Assembly (NCBI GenBank): GCA_907163375.1 | Contig: CAJQUW010011247.1 | Coordinates: forward strand, 1-64,000 | Length of the DNA: 64,000 bases | Source of the DNA: Prostheceraeus crozeri | Lineage: Eukaryota > Platyhelminthes > Polycladida > Euryleptidae | Reading direction: 5' to 3' | In this document: positions 39,319 through 48,198 of the stretch, piece after piece | How the letters are laid out: every line of letters begins with the position of its first letter | Position numbering within the stretch: position 1 is the first letter of the stretch | Made by a program: the position numbers and the translations under genes | Notes under the pieces: model-generated | Seen by the model: the letters and a program-made list of their open reading frames with translations, nothing else | What the model was told of the DNA's origin: nothing | Databases searched by the model: none

Positions 39319-42300
39319 ATGGTAAGTTGAAAATTTCCTCTCATCTCCCTCAAACGTGTGACTAATAGCATCTTCCTCAATTTCAGGCAACAACTTCATC
39401 ACCAACGCCCTCTCTTCTCGAGGAAAGTTTAGAGTTATTGAGTCAAGGTAGGTTGTAACACTACACTGAGGCTTGAACAGAGATGAAAGAATGATTTCTC
39501 TTTCAGGTGATGTGAGTTCCAGCTCAGGACTCTCGCGGCAAGGCAACGAGTGGGAATGTGCCGACTGCGGACATATGTTTACAAGGAAGCACAGTCTCCT
39601 TCGACACATCAAACAACGTGTGTGTCAACGCAAAGCGGTGTCAATCTCCGGAGGTGAAGTTGATTCTGACGATGACATCTCCTTTCCTTGCGATTTGTGC
39701 CCTCTTTCTTTTGATAGTCACTTTCAGCGATCTTCGCACAGACTTCAACACACGCATGCAAATGATCACTACACCAACGGTACCTCTACCATCTCCCTCA
39801 TTAATGTTTCACATAATAATTTAGTACGCGACTACTGCATGGAGTCCAATACTCAAATTGTAGATTTTCCTGAGTGGCTCCTTCAAAATTCTAACATTAT
39901 CGAAGCGCTCTTCAATAATTTAGACAATTTTAGAATGAAGGCGCTCATCTACCTTAAACTAAAATATATTAAAATAGATTTTCAAACGGGTCAAGTGACG
40001 GAGAGAATACAGTTTCATATTCCTTCCTCTTCCGCAACCGAAGTTGTAGACTGCGAGTCTTGGCTAAATTTTCACATTCAATGTTTAAAATCAAATGTAG
40101 ATAAATTCAATCAACGCGACAGCGCTCTCATTTTTGATGGTGTGGACTCAGCCATATTCAAAATTTCCCTATTAGAAAGTCATGCAGCTCGAGGCACATT
40201 TAAACTTCCAAAAACGTTGTATAATAAGAAAGCTGTCATCAATGTTGATTGTAAATCACAGTGTTTCAAATATGCAGTCCTATCCATCCTTCACTATAAT
40301 GATATCAACGCGCATCGAGATCGCACCTATAGCTATAGACAGTGGGAGGATGAACTAGACTTTGAAGGTTGTGATAGTAACAACATGAAAATCAAAGATG
40401 TAGAAACGTTCGAAAAACATAATAAGATTAAAATTGTCGTTCACGTGTGGGAGAAGGGGTTGAAGGGTGCCCGCTATAATTCACGTTCAACTTGTTATGA
40501 ACGTGTAGTCAACCTCTTATTAGTAAAACAAGATGATAGCGAGGAATGGCACTACTGTGGTATTCCCAAAATCTCTCGCTTGTACACTCACTTGGGGCAC
40601 TCTAAAAGAGGTGAACATTTTGTATGCGACCGCTGCATCCGCTCATTTTGGAGTAAAGATAAATTTGAAACTCACTATGAATGGTGCAAGCGAGGTAAAT
40701 TACAAATGGAACGCATGCCCAAAGATAAAATATTTTCACATAGGGATAATGGTGACGAATTAAGTCCCCTGCGTGTCATTTACGCAGACATAGAATGCTA
40801 CATTGATGATATCATCCACAAGCCAGCAGCCATATCCTGCTATGAAGTATGGCATGACCACTTTAGGAATAGACAAAACAAAATGCATACTTGGCAAGGT
40901 GAAGATTGCATTTCAAAATTTCTAGAATTTCTCGATAAAGCTGCAAAATTTCAACAATCATATGATTCCCAATTGCAGCGTAAGTCACTACATATGTCAG
41001 ATGAAGACAAACAAAAATTTGAAAGTTGCACATCCTGTCCTAAATGTCATAAAACGTTTGATGACGATAAAATTAAGAAAGTGCGTGATCATGATCACAT
41101 CACTGGTAAATTTAGAAACGCACTCTGCTCCAAATGTAACTTTTCACTTAGGTTGAGACGTCGTGTACTACCCGTCATTTTTCATAACTTTAAGGGCTAT
41201 GACAGTCATATGCTCATAAAAGGAGGGTTGAGCCAGATGAAATCGTGGCAGTTTAATGTAATAGCACAAACGAGAGAAAAATTCATGGCAATGACAGCAA
41301 AAGTACCAGTAGATAAAACTAAAGAAAATAAGACAGTCTTCTTCGAAATAAAATTTTTAGATTCATTTCAATTCATGTCAGCGTCACTAGCTTCTCTCGT
41401 TCGTAATCTCAAGTTTCTTCCCCATAGTCAAACTTTGAAGAAACACTATCCAAACTTAACGGATGAAATAATCACTCGCAAAGGAGTCTTTCCTTATGCG
41501 TATTTTAGCTCAATGTCTAAACTAAATGAAACAACCCTTCCTTCCATTGACAAATTCAAAAACGATTTGACGGGTGAAGATTGTCCAGTAGAGGACTATG
41601 AACATGCTCAAGAGGCATGGTTAAAATTTAATTGTAAAACGTTTGGCGATTATATGATCGCTTACTTAGAATTAGATGTCATTTTGCTGGCTGATGTCTT
41701 TCAGGAGTTTCGACGAGTGGCATTAGAAGAAGACAAATTAGATCCTATCCACTTTGTCAGTCTACCAGCCATGTCCTTTAAATCAGCCTTTAAAATGACT
41801 GGTGAGACCATTCATCTCTTACAAGACCCGGAGATGTATAATATATTTGAGCGCGGAATACGCGGTGGTCTCACATTTGTAAATAAACATCATATAAAAT
41901 CTGAAACAGTAGGTGATGATCATATCCACCTAAAGTACTATGACCAAAATAATTTATATGGCAGTTCACTGTCTAAACCACTACCTCATTCCGAGTTTAG
42001 TTGGTTAAATCAAAATGAGCTTGAGTATTACTCCAACCCTTCAAACATACTGAATATTCCAGATGAAGGTGATTGGGGATATTATTTTGAAGTGGATTTG
42101 ATTTATCCAAATAGTATTAAAAATAAAACTGCTGATTTCCCACTCGCACCTGAATCTGGCGAAGTGACTGAAGATATGTTTTCACCATTCATGTCACAAT
42201 TTCATAATAACTTAACAGAGTGTGGACAGCCAAGGTACAAACCATGCCGCAAACTTTTACTCACCCAATATGATAAGAAAAATTATCTCGTACACTTCTG

Positions 42301-43291
42301 CATATTAAAATTCTATTTAGAAATGGGCATGCTTCTAAAGTCAGTTCACCGCATTATCAAATTTAGACAGAAAGCCTTCCTCAAACCCTACATAGATAGT
42401 AACAGTCAAAAACGTGCACTCGCCCAAAATAATTTTGAAAAGGATTTTTATAAATATAAGAATAATAGTCTATTCGGAAAGACCATGGAGGATGTTAGAA
42501 AACGTATGAATTACAAACTAGTCGTTGATGAACAAAAATATCACAAATTGACCTCATCACCTCTTTTCATTGATAGAGACATCATCGATGAGGATCTTGT
42601 AGGTGTTAAAATGATTAAATCAGAAGTTGAGTTGTGCAAACCCATCTATATTGGGCAAGCCGTTTTAGATTATTCCAAGCTTGAAATGTATCAACTCTTC
42701 TACAAAATATTAAAACCATGCCCTCTCGTAAAAGAGGTTCGCTTGCTGGGTGGTGATACAGATAGTTTCTTTTTAGGAATTACCACTCAAAAAGATTTAA
42801 ATTTTAATGAAGTAGGTAAGTCATTAGAAAAATATTTCGATACATCTAACTACAATCCCACTCATCCACTCTATTCCATACAGAATAAAGCCAAACTTGG
42901 TTGTTTTAAGGATGAAACAGCAGGAAAGGAAATAGATGAAATGATTCTCCTCCGTCCTAAAATGTATTCCATGAAACTAAAAGAATGTGCAGATAGTATT
43001 AAGCGTGCTAAAGGTATATCAAAATCCATTGTTCATAAAATGAAACATCGGTCCTATAAGAAGGCCTATAAAAATAAAACTATAACGTTTGTCAATATGA
43101 CAATCTTAAAATCTCAAGTTCATACTGTGAAAACGTACACGTTCAAGAAACGAGCACTTTCAGCATGGGAGGATAAGAGGTGTTGGATAGGACATAACAC
43201 ATCTCTTCCACATGGACATCCTGACACAAACATACCTCCACCCAAAAGAATAAAACTCACGCTACCACATTCAGGAGATGTATTGACATAA
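39319..43291 (+). CDS. polB: Protein-primed family B DNA polymerase (Polinton PolB)
   Basis: Replicates the element by protein priming. The long frame (39473-43291) has two N-terminal C2H2-type zinc fingers (ECADCGHMFTRKHSLLRH; FPCDLCPLSFDSHFQRSSH), a conserved Polinton N-terminal domain (~residues 165-290), and a zinc-binding insert (CPKCHKTF ... VRDHDHITGKFRNALCSKCN). The exonuclease motifs are IYADIECYIDD, FHNFKGYDSHMLI and YLELDVILLADVF; the polymerase motifs are YYDQNNLYGS, KNNSLFGKTMED and LLGGDTDSFFLG. Candidate GT-AG introns (39322-39386 and 39448-39506, 65 and 59 bp) place the start codon at 39319, alone in its exon, behind a CCAAT/TATA promoter. Its end meets the convergent gene at 43471, with AATAAA between. 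Usual length for the family. Confidence 0.93.
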
Positions 43292-43470
43292 TCAACTTTA
43301 ACTCAGTATTTTGATGTTGCTTTTTGTAGATATACATGGTTGTTTTATGTATCGTATGAGATCGTTTCTTCCTTGTGAATATATACCTACAGTCAGCCCA
43401 TTCCCCCTATATCTGTGAAAAGACTTTTTCATATACATATTTTTATTTCAATAAACATATCACAATGACT

Positions 43471-44991
43471 TCACTTTGTTTTCCGAAACACTAAAGTTAC
43501 GAGGGATTTAGTATCTTTCACATGGATACACTCTTGTAAACCATTGGTAATTTTGATAGCAATAGAGGGTATAGTTTGTTTGACGACGGGATGATAGAAA
43601 ATAGATTCAAACATCTTCTCGACTATTCCATATGAAGCGTCTTTATCATGAATGAAATCACGTAAAATGTATTCTTTTTTCTCGCCAACAGAAATAGGTA
43701 AAATCAAATCACTTTGAATGTAAAGGTGTTGTTCATGTTTATCAAGTGTCATTGGTGTTTCTATACCAATCGTATGCGCAGCAGCAAACACAGTTTGTAG
43801 CATTGAAAAGCCAAAGAGTTTTTTCAAATTTTTACTCAATTGACATTGAATGTCATCACCCAGTTTCAGAACAACGCGTTGTTTTTCAATTGAAAACGAA
43901 ATGTGGTGTGTCTTTACATCATATTTACTTTTCATCACATGCTTCAACTTCTGTTGTATATAAGGATTTACTACATGAATGAAGCTTTCAACTGTATGAT
44001 ATAGACGCGGCATTATATTGATAGCAACTTTAGATTCTTCATAAGACTGGTAAATTTTCTTGATGCGATCGCCATAGATGTCCACCCACCATTCATCATT
44101 AACTGAATCAGCTTTAGTGTGATATTCATGAGAACCATACACCACACCGCTTCCAATAATAGGCGTATAATGTCTTACAAAATGACGCAAGGTTGGAGAG
44201 AAATAAACTGTAAGTTTGTCATTATATTTCTGAATAACCAACTTATTTTTGTCCGCCATAATTTTCTCTCCATACTTCTTACCCACAGTCTCATTCCATC
44301 GTTTTACTAACTCAATAAGTGATAAAGGTTGAACACCACGCTTTTTCAAAATGATGCGTTCTTCGCATTCTACAACATCTTCATCAAATATTTTAAATCT
44401 ATAATGAAATTTGTTGATTCGAGTTGAATAAACTTTTTTAACATTTGCAGTAGCAATTGACGTTAGATGTAGTCCATGACCAAAACCAAGATGTGGATAG
44501 AATTCACTATCCAACCTCAGCGTAAGACCTTTAGTAAAAGAATGAAAGCGGAGGAACTGTCTCCCACTCCAATGATAGATAGTAAACTCATAAGCTTTCT
44601 GATTTTTATTCTTCATGATGGAAGTATTACCACTGTTGAATGCCTTAATAATTTTCTCATTCCCAAATGGCTCATAAGAATCTGATTTTATCTGAATCCA
44701 TTCATAGTTCCACTTTCCATCTGATGTTAAATTGTATGGGAACTGAAATGCATTATTCATCGTTATTCCATCATGGGTGCGAGGAGTCAATATCATTTCT
44801 TCCAAATCATTCACATTCTGAATATTGCTATCATAGCAAATACTAGAAACGCCAACTTCCCATTCACCTTCTAAATGCAGTGGCCGATTTAATTCTACTC
44901 GATAGTCTGATGGTTTATTTTTGGGAAATTTATTCATAGAAGCATTACTGGGCAAGTAGATTAGAAACGAGTCCTTATTTTCACTTTCCAT
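43471..44991 (-). CDS. Large Polinton virion protein of the WEVG type, paralogue 1
   Basis: Start set at 44991 (MESENKDSFLIYLPSNASM), 506 residues; the frame runs 10 codons further upstream. The N-terminal pattern FLIYLPSNAS ... PLHLEGEWEVGVSSICYDS, where a Gly-x-Trp-Glu-Val-Gly follows a predicted strand, is found in capsid-associated proteins of metazoan Polintons, where penton- or fibre-like roles have been proposed. The neighbour at 45031-46428 has the same start (LNGNWEVGVTQLVYSN) and a similar C-terminal strand pattern (IAIKITNG ... TLVFRKTK), so they are paralogues. An octamer-like TTTTGCATT lies at 45024-45032, upstream on its strand. Virion role is from family knowledge and context. 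Confidence 0.65.
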   Translation of the reverse strand: MESENKDSFLIYLPSNASMNKFPKNKPSDYRVELNRPLHLEGEWEVGVSSICYDSNIQNVNDLEEMILTPRTHDGITMNNAFQFPYNLTSDGKWNYEWIQIKSDSYEPFGNEKIIKAFNSGNTSIMKNKNQKAYEFTIYHWSGRQFLRFHSFTKGLTLRLDSEFYPHLGFGHGLHLTSIATANVKKVYSTRINKFHYRFKIFDEDVVECEERIILKKRGVQPLSLIELVKRWNETVGKKYGEKIMADKNKLVIQKYNDKLTVYFSPTLRHFVRHYTPIIGSGVVYGSHEYHTKADSVNDEWWVDIYGDRIKKIYQSYEESKVAINIMPRLYHTVESFIHVVNPYIQQKLKHVMKSKYDVKTHHISFSIEKQRVVLKLGDDIQCQLSKNLKKLFGFSMLQTVFAAAHTIGIETPMTLDKHEQHLYIQSDLILPISVGEKKEYILRDFIHDKDASYGIVEKMFESIFYHPVVKQTIPSIAIKITNGLQECIHVKDTKSLVTLVFRKTK

Positions 44992-45023
44992 ATTATTCAC
45001 ATTGGAAAAATATATTAGCATAC

Positions 45024-45032
45024 TTTTGCATT
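45024..45032 (-). promoter_or_regulatory. Octamer-like site (AATGCAAAA) upstream of the 506-residue gene
   Basis: On the minus strand AATGCAAAAG stands about 33 bases before the start codon at 44991, followed by A/T-rich TTAATATATTTTT. It is one of six such sites before structural-side genes. Confidence 0.5.
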
Positions 45033-46428
45033 AACTCTTCATTCGGAAATGGAGTGTAATACTTGTCACAGCATCTTTATGAAAAGGAATCAACGCACCA
45101 GCATCATCATAAATGGCAATATCAATTTGTGGGATGTAGTTTGATTTCAGCTTTGTATAATGCACTTTCTTGAAAGTATGCTCAGATAAAATACTGCAGC
45201 TTTTTGGCTGGTATGGTATCATTGCTAGCAATGGAGCTTCAACATCTCCCACACGTACATCTTCACCAATATTGGAATATATCTGAAAATAGTTAATACG
45301 ACGCGATAGCGACATGTCTGCGCTAGCTTTGGTTACAGTACCACTTTTAAAGATATTTTGATCAAAACCCAAAATGTCCATTAGAGTTTTATCCATAATT
45401 AGTTCAATACCTTTTCCATTTATAGTGAGAGACAAAGTACCTTCTTTTTCAGAAAATGAAATATGTTGCTCATTAATCACTTCATTTAAATAATCTACAA
45501 CCAATTTAACCGAAGTAATAATGCGAGGCATCAACACTCTTGTTTCATGTAAGAAACCACCAAAAGGCTCTACACACTTTCTGTATAAAGATACGGCCCA
45601 TTCTGTATCAAATTGATTTGACCTTTCACATGGTAAATGTTGCATATCAGATTTTCCATGAACAGCTGCAGAACGATGTCGTAAGAACTGATGAAAATCT
45701 TTTGAACAAACTAATACTAGATCATCATCATTTAATTTACTTATTGCAATATGATTAGATGATTTAATATAAGTCAATGTTGCCACTTGTTTGTCATCAA
45801 CTCGAAGGAGATAATTAAATTTCTTCAATAATGTTTCAGGAGTCATGTTTGTCTTTCTTGGCTTAATCACAATCTTCTTCACCAACGTCTTCTCATTTCT
45901 TGGAATAAGATCTACATAATAAGCTTCCTCTCGATATATTAACTGTTTATGACCACTTATGTGGTAATTAACGTTAAAATTATCATAGCTTGTTAAGGCG
46001 CTAGCGAGGTAGCCTAAATCATTTCTTAAACTTGGACTTAAACCAACAATCCAATCTTTCTCAACTACATGATGTACATAATTATAATCATCATTGTGCG
46101 GAGTAAATTGGACAATATGTTTACACGCTTTATTCAAGAAATCATATATAAACTTTTTACATGATAAGAGATCTTTCTTTGGCCACTGTGGAATGTATAT
46201 TCGGCACCCCTTTTCACATTGATAAGCAGCTGTACGCCTCATATTAATAGTCATCACCTCATGATCAAAAGTATAGACACAGTTGCTATAAACAAGTTGA
46301 GTGACACCCACTTCCCAATTCCCATTTAGCTGTTGTGCATGATCAATGGGAGTAGAAAAGAGTGCGGCTCGATTGCTAGTAAATCTCTTTGTAGCCGCAT
46401 TGCTAAGCAAAATATGATAAAACGACAT
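45031..46428 (-). CDS. Large Polinton virion protein of the WEVG type, paralogue 2
   Basis: First ATG at 46428 (MSFYHILLSNAATKRFTSN), 465 residues. LNGNWEVGVTQLVYSNCVYTF near residue 37 matches the paralogue downstream (43471-44991); both continue with strand-rich sequence, long Tyr/His-containing stretches and a C-terminal IDIAIYDDAG ... SITLHFRMKS. The two genes are consecutive on the minus strand, separated by about 40 bases that hold the octamer-like site of the second. The short region to 46464 is shared with the divergent PC4-like gene and contains TTTGCATAA. A penton/fibre-like or other virion role is likely from family context; the exact part in the particle is not shown. Confidence 0.65.
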   Translation of the reverse strand: MSFYHILLSNAATKRFTSNRAALFSTPIDHAQQLNGNWEVGVTQLVYSNCVYTFDHEVMTINMRRTAAYQCEKGCRIYIPQWPKKDLLSCKKFIYDFLNKACKHIVQFTPHNDDYNYVHHVVEKDWIVGLSPSLRNDLGYLASALTSYDNFNVNYHISGHKQLIYREEAYYVDLIPRNEKTLVKKIVIKPRKTNMTPETLLKKFNYLLRVDDKQVATLTYIKSSNHIAISKLNDDDLVLVCSKDFHQFLRHRSAAVHGKSDMQHLPCERSNQFDTEWAVSLYRKCVEPFGGFLHETRVLMPRIITSVKLVVDYLNEVINEQHISFSEKEGTLSLTINGKGIELIMDKTLMDILGFDQNIFKSGTVTKASADMSLSRRINYFQIYSNIGEDVRVGDVEAPLLAMIPYQPKSCSILSEHTFKKVHYTKLKSNYIPQIDIAIYDDAGALIPFHKDAVTSITLHFRMKS

Positions 46429-46463
46429 TTTTATATTGCTAATCTGCAACTTTGCATAACATC
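46429..46463. promoter_or_regulatory. Divergent 35-bp intergenic promoter with octamer-like site
   Basis: TTTGCATAAC (46451-46460; complement TTATGCAAA) lies between the virion protein start at 46428 (minus) and the PC4-like start at 46464 (plus). AATATAAAAATG just before the minus-strand ATG is a possible TATA-type element. One short site may serve both directions. Confidence 0.5.
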
Positions 46464-46820
46464 ATGAAGACTTGGATTTTGGACTCTCTACAATATATCA
46501 GAGTTGATCGTGATGGAAACGTACATTTCAAAAATTCTCATGGTCATACATCAAGAGGAATTACATTAACATGGCGACAATTTGTCAACCTCAATGATAT
46601 CATGAGGGATTTGGAATATTTTGAAACATTAAGATTCATCTCCTTGGGTGATCAAGTTTGGCTTCAACATTACAGAAATGAAATTCAAATCTACCATTCT
46701 CATTCCGCAAACTGTTTCTCATTTCGCAAATACAATTGGGAGAAGTATAGAAGATACATACATCGCTCCATCATGACATTTATTCGTCGTGAGTTCATCG
46801 CCCTACTATGCAAATCTTAA
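46464..46820 (+). CDS. PC4-like protein 1 (predicted transcription coactivator fold)
   Basis: First ATG at 46464 (MKTWILDSLQYIRVDRDGNV), 118 residues. The order LQYIRVDRDGNVHFKN ... SRGITLTWRQFVNLNDIM follows the PC4/Sub1 pattern (YVSVRDFxGKxxVDIREY ... KGISLxxEQWxxLKxxI): beta strands, then RGI(T/S)L and a W/F-containing helix. The second half (VWLQHYRNEIQIYHSH ... FRKYNWEKYRRYIHRSI) looks like a further strand-helix unit. PC4 proteins bind single-stranded DNA and bridge activators to TBP/TFIIA. Its neighbours are a second such protein and a TBP-like protein, which supports the call. This is a remote resemblance read by eye. Confidence 0.5.
   Translation: MKTWILDSLQYIRVDRDGNVHFKNSHGHTSRGITLTWRQFVNLNDIMRDLEYFETLRFISLGDQVWLQHYRNEIQIYHSHSANCFSFRKYNWEKYRRYIHRSIMTFIRREFIALLCKS
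46808..46815 (+). promoter_or_regulatory. Perfect octamer ATGCAAAT upstream of PC4-like gene 2
   Basis: ATGCAAATCTTAATC lies 28 bases before the start codon at 46843, overlapping the last codons of the previous gene. It is the only plus-strand exact octamer among the sites found. Confidence 0.5.
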
Positions 46821-46842
46821 TCAGATATGATTACCACGCACC

Positions 46843-47493
46843 ATGAGTTGGAAATTAGATTCCCTACAACGTATTGAAACGGATCATGATCGAAACGTCT
46901 ATTTCAAAGATTCAACTGGAAATGTGAGAAGAGAGTTTGTTTTATCTTATCGTCATTTTCAATCTCTACATCATATCATGAAGGACTTGAAATACTTCTA
47001 TATGAAAAGACATTCACGTATTGGAAATCGCATCTGGCTGCGCGTCAACAATCGGCGAATTCAACTCTATCATTCCCAACTTCATACTAACTTCACATTT
47101 CATCAAGGTAGTTGGGAAAAGTATAAAAGGAAGGTACATCGCTCAATTTACTCATTCTTTCATCATGAAGCGCCATCGCTACACCATCGTCAACATTCTC
47201 CGTCGCTTCAGACTCTACACCAAAATCGATCTCACAACATTACGCCAACAGCTTCCAAACAGCAAGTATTACCCGGGCCGTCCTCAAATGTTAGTAGTGA
47301 AGATGAACAATTCACGGAATCTTCAACTCTTCCCAAATGGGACTGTACAGATTCTCGGCGCCCTTTCTCATTCATCGGCGCAGTCAATGCGCTTAGAGCT
47401 ACAAAGACTACTACGTCGGATATGGAAGAGGGAGAGGTGTGTGATGTCGAATCTGACTGTGGACAATATGGTGATCTCTACTCAATTGAGTGA
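46843..47493 (+). CDS. PC4-like protein 2 with long C-terminal extension
   Basis: ATG at 46843 (MSWKLDSLQRIETDHDRNVY), 216 residues. The first ~105 residues align along their whole length with the protein at 46464-46820 (LDSLQ, FVLSYRHFQSLHHIMKDLKYF, RIWLRVNNRRIQLYHSQ, SWEKYKRKVHRSI), so the two are tandem duplicates. The rest (PSLHHRQHSPSLQTLHQNRS onward) overlaps the TBP-like gene in another frame for over 300 bases and has a biased, unstructured look; it could be a genuine overlapping tail with an acidic end (DMEEGEVCDVESD) or a frame kept open by chance. An exact octamer precedes the gene. Confidence 0.5.
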   Translation: MSWKLDSLQRIETDHDRNVYFKDSTGNVRREFVLSYRHFQSLHHIMKDLKYFYMKRHSRIGNRIWLRVNNRRIQLYHSQLHTNFTFHQGSWEKYKRKVHRSIYSFFHHEAPSLHHRQHSPSLQTLHQNRSHNITPTASKQQVLPGPSSNVSSEDEQFTESSTLPKWDCTDSRRPFSFIGAVNALRATKTTTSDMEEGEVCDVESDCGQYGDLYSIE

Positions 47494-47710
47494 CAGTCTA
47501 TCATTTTTGAAGATTCGTACCAGCAGTTACAGTTTGTGTTATGAACCCGAACTTTTTCCTGCAGCTCTCATTAGTTGTTGGTTGCCTGTGCATGTGGCAA
47601 TCTTTCATAATAGTAAAGTGATCATTACTGGACTAAAATCTCATGAACAAGCAAATATGATCCTAGACTATCTCATTGAGTATGTACGTACCCAGCGGAT
47701 TGTAAAATAA
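47165..47710 (+). CDS. TATA-binding-protein-like protein (TBP fold, two repeats)
   Basis: Start chosen at 47165 (MKRHRYTIVNILRRF), behind GTATAAAAGG at about 47127-47136; 181 residues, the size of a TBP core. Repeat 1 (residues ~8-88): IVNILRRF, then IDLTTLRQQLPNSKYYPGRP, then LFPNGTVQILGALSHSSAQS, matching TBP NIVSTVNL, LDLxxIAxxxxNAEYNPKRF, IFSSGKMVCTGAKSEEQS. The linker-strand LTVDNMVISTQL matches FKIQNMVGSCDV. Repeat 2 (~115-178): SSYSLCYEPELFPAAL ... AIFHNSKVIITGLKSHEQAN matches FSSYEPELFPGL ... LIFVSGKVVLTGAK. It would bind core promoters and direct host RNA polymerase II, or replace host TBP on element genes (inference). It shares the plus-strand cluster with two PC4-like genes. Confidence 0.88.
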   Translation: MKRHRYTIVNILRRFRLYTKIDLTTLRQQLPNSKYYPGRPQMLVVKMNNSRNLQLFPNGTVQILGALSHSSAQSMRLELQRLLRRIWKRERCVMSNLTVDNMVISTQLSDSLSFLKIRTSSYSLCYEPELFPAALISCWLPVHVAIFHNSKVIITGLKSHEQANMILDYLIEYVRTQRIVK

Positions 47711-47736
47711 AAAACAATTTTTCCAACATGATGTTT

Positions 47737-48198
47737 TTATTTCAAATCATGATAGAACTTACAAATCATTTTTTCATTAGAGGATGGATTACATGAAAAG
47801 TTTTGAATAATAGATGCAAATCGAGATACATGTAAACGTTTTAAGATGAAGTACAGTACAAAAGCACCACACGTTGATGAAAGTGGATGTTGTAGTATGC
47901 GTTCATTTCGCTGATATTGACGCGTATGTTTTCTCAACCACTGCTGTGTTGGTATATTTGGAGGTTGAGCAAGAGAGTCAAATAGTTCACCACGTCGGTC
48001 TTTTCCAATAAAGATCGCTTTCCAATGCTCACCGCCTAAATTCTGTGAATGAGTGTTTAGCACAATAAAGATGGGATAGTGATTTACTGCAGGTGGTAAG
48101 GTATCGAGTGAATAGACATTATCGAAAGCTTTCAACGTCGCTTCGTCTGCATTATGCTGCACTTTAGTCTTAATATCGTCAGCAGTCAACCAACTCAT
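47737..48198 (-). CDS. Adenain-like cysteine protease (Polinton PRO)
   Basis: ATG at 48198, 153 residues. The fold signs are GGEHWKAIFIGKDRRGELFD (His and acidic catalytic positions) followed by a Gln-rich helix and LSSTCGAFVLYFILKRL (catalytic Cys), which is the adenovirus protease/Ulp1-like (C5/C48) order His-Asp/Glu-Gln-Cys. It is expected to process capsid precursors during particle maturation. It starts in a TAATG overlap with the stop codon of the major capsid candidate, typical of coupled genes. Length is slightly below adenain (about 200), as in other Polintons. It is convergent with the TBP-like gene, sharing a short A/T-rich 3' region. Confidence 0.88.
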   Translation of the reverse strand: MSWLTADDIKTKVQHNADEATLKAFDNVYSLDTLPPAVNHYPIFIVLNTHSQNLGGEHWKAIFIGKDRRGELFDSLAQPPNIPTQQWLRKHTRQYQRNERILQHPLSSTCGAFVLYFILKRLHVSRFASIIQNFSCNPSSNEKMICKFYHDLK

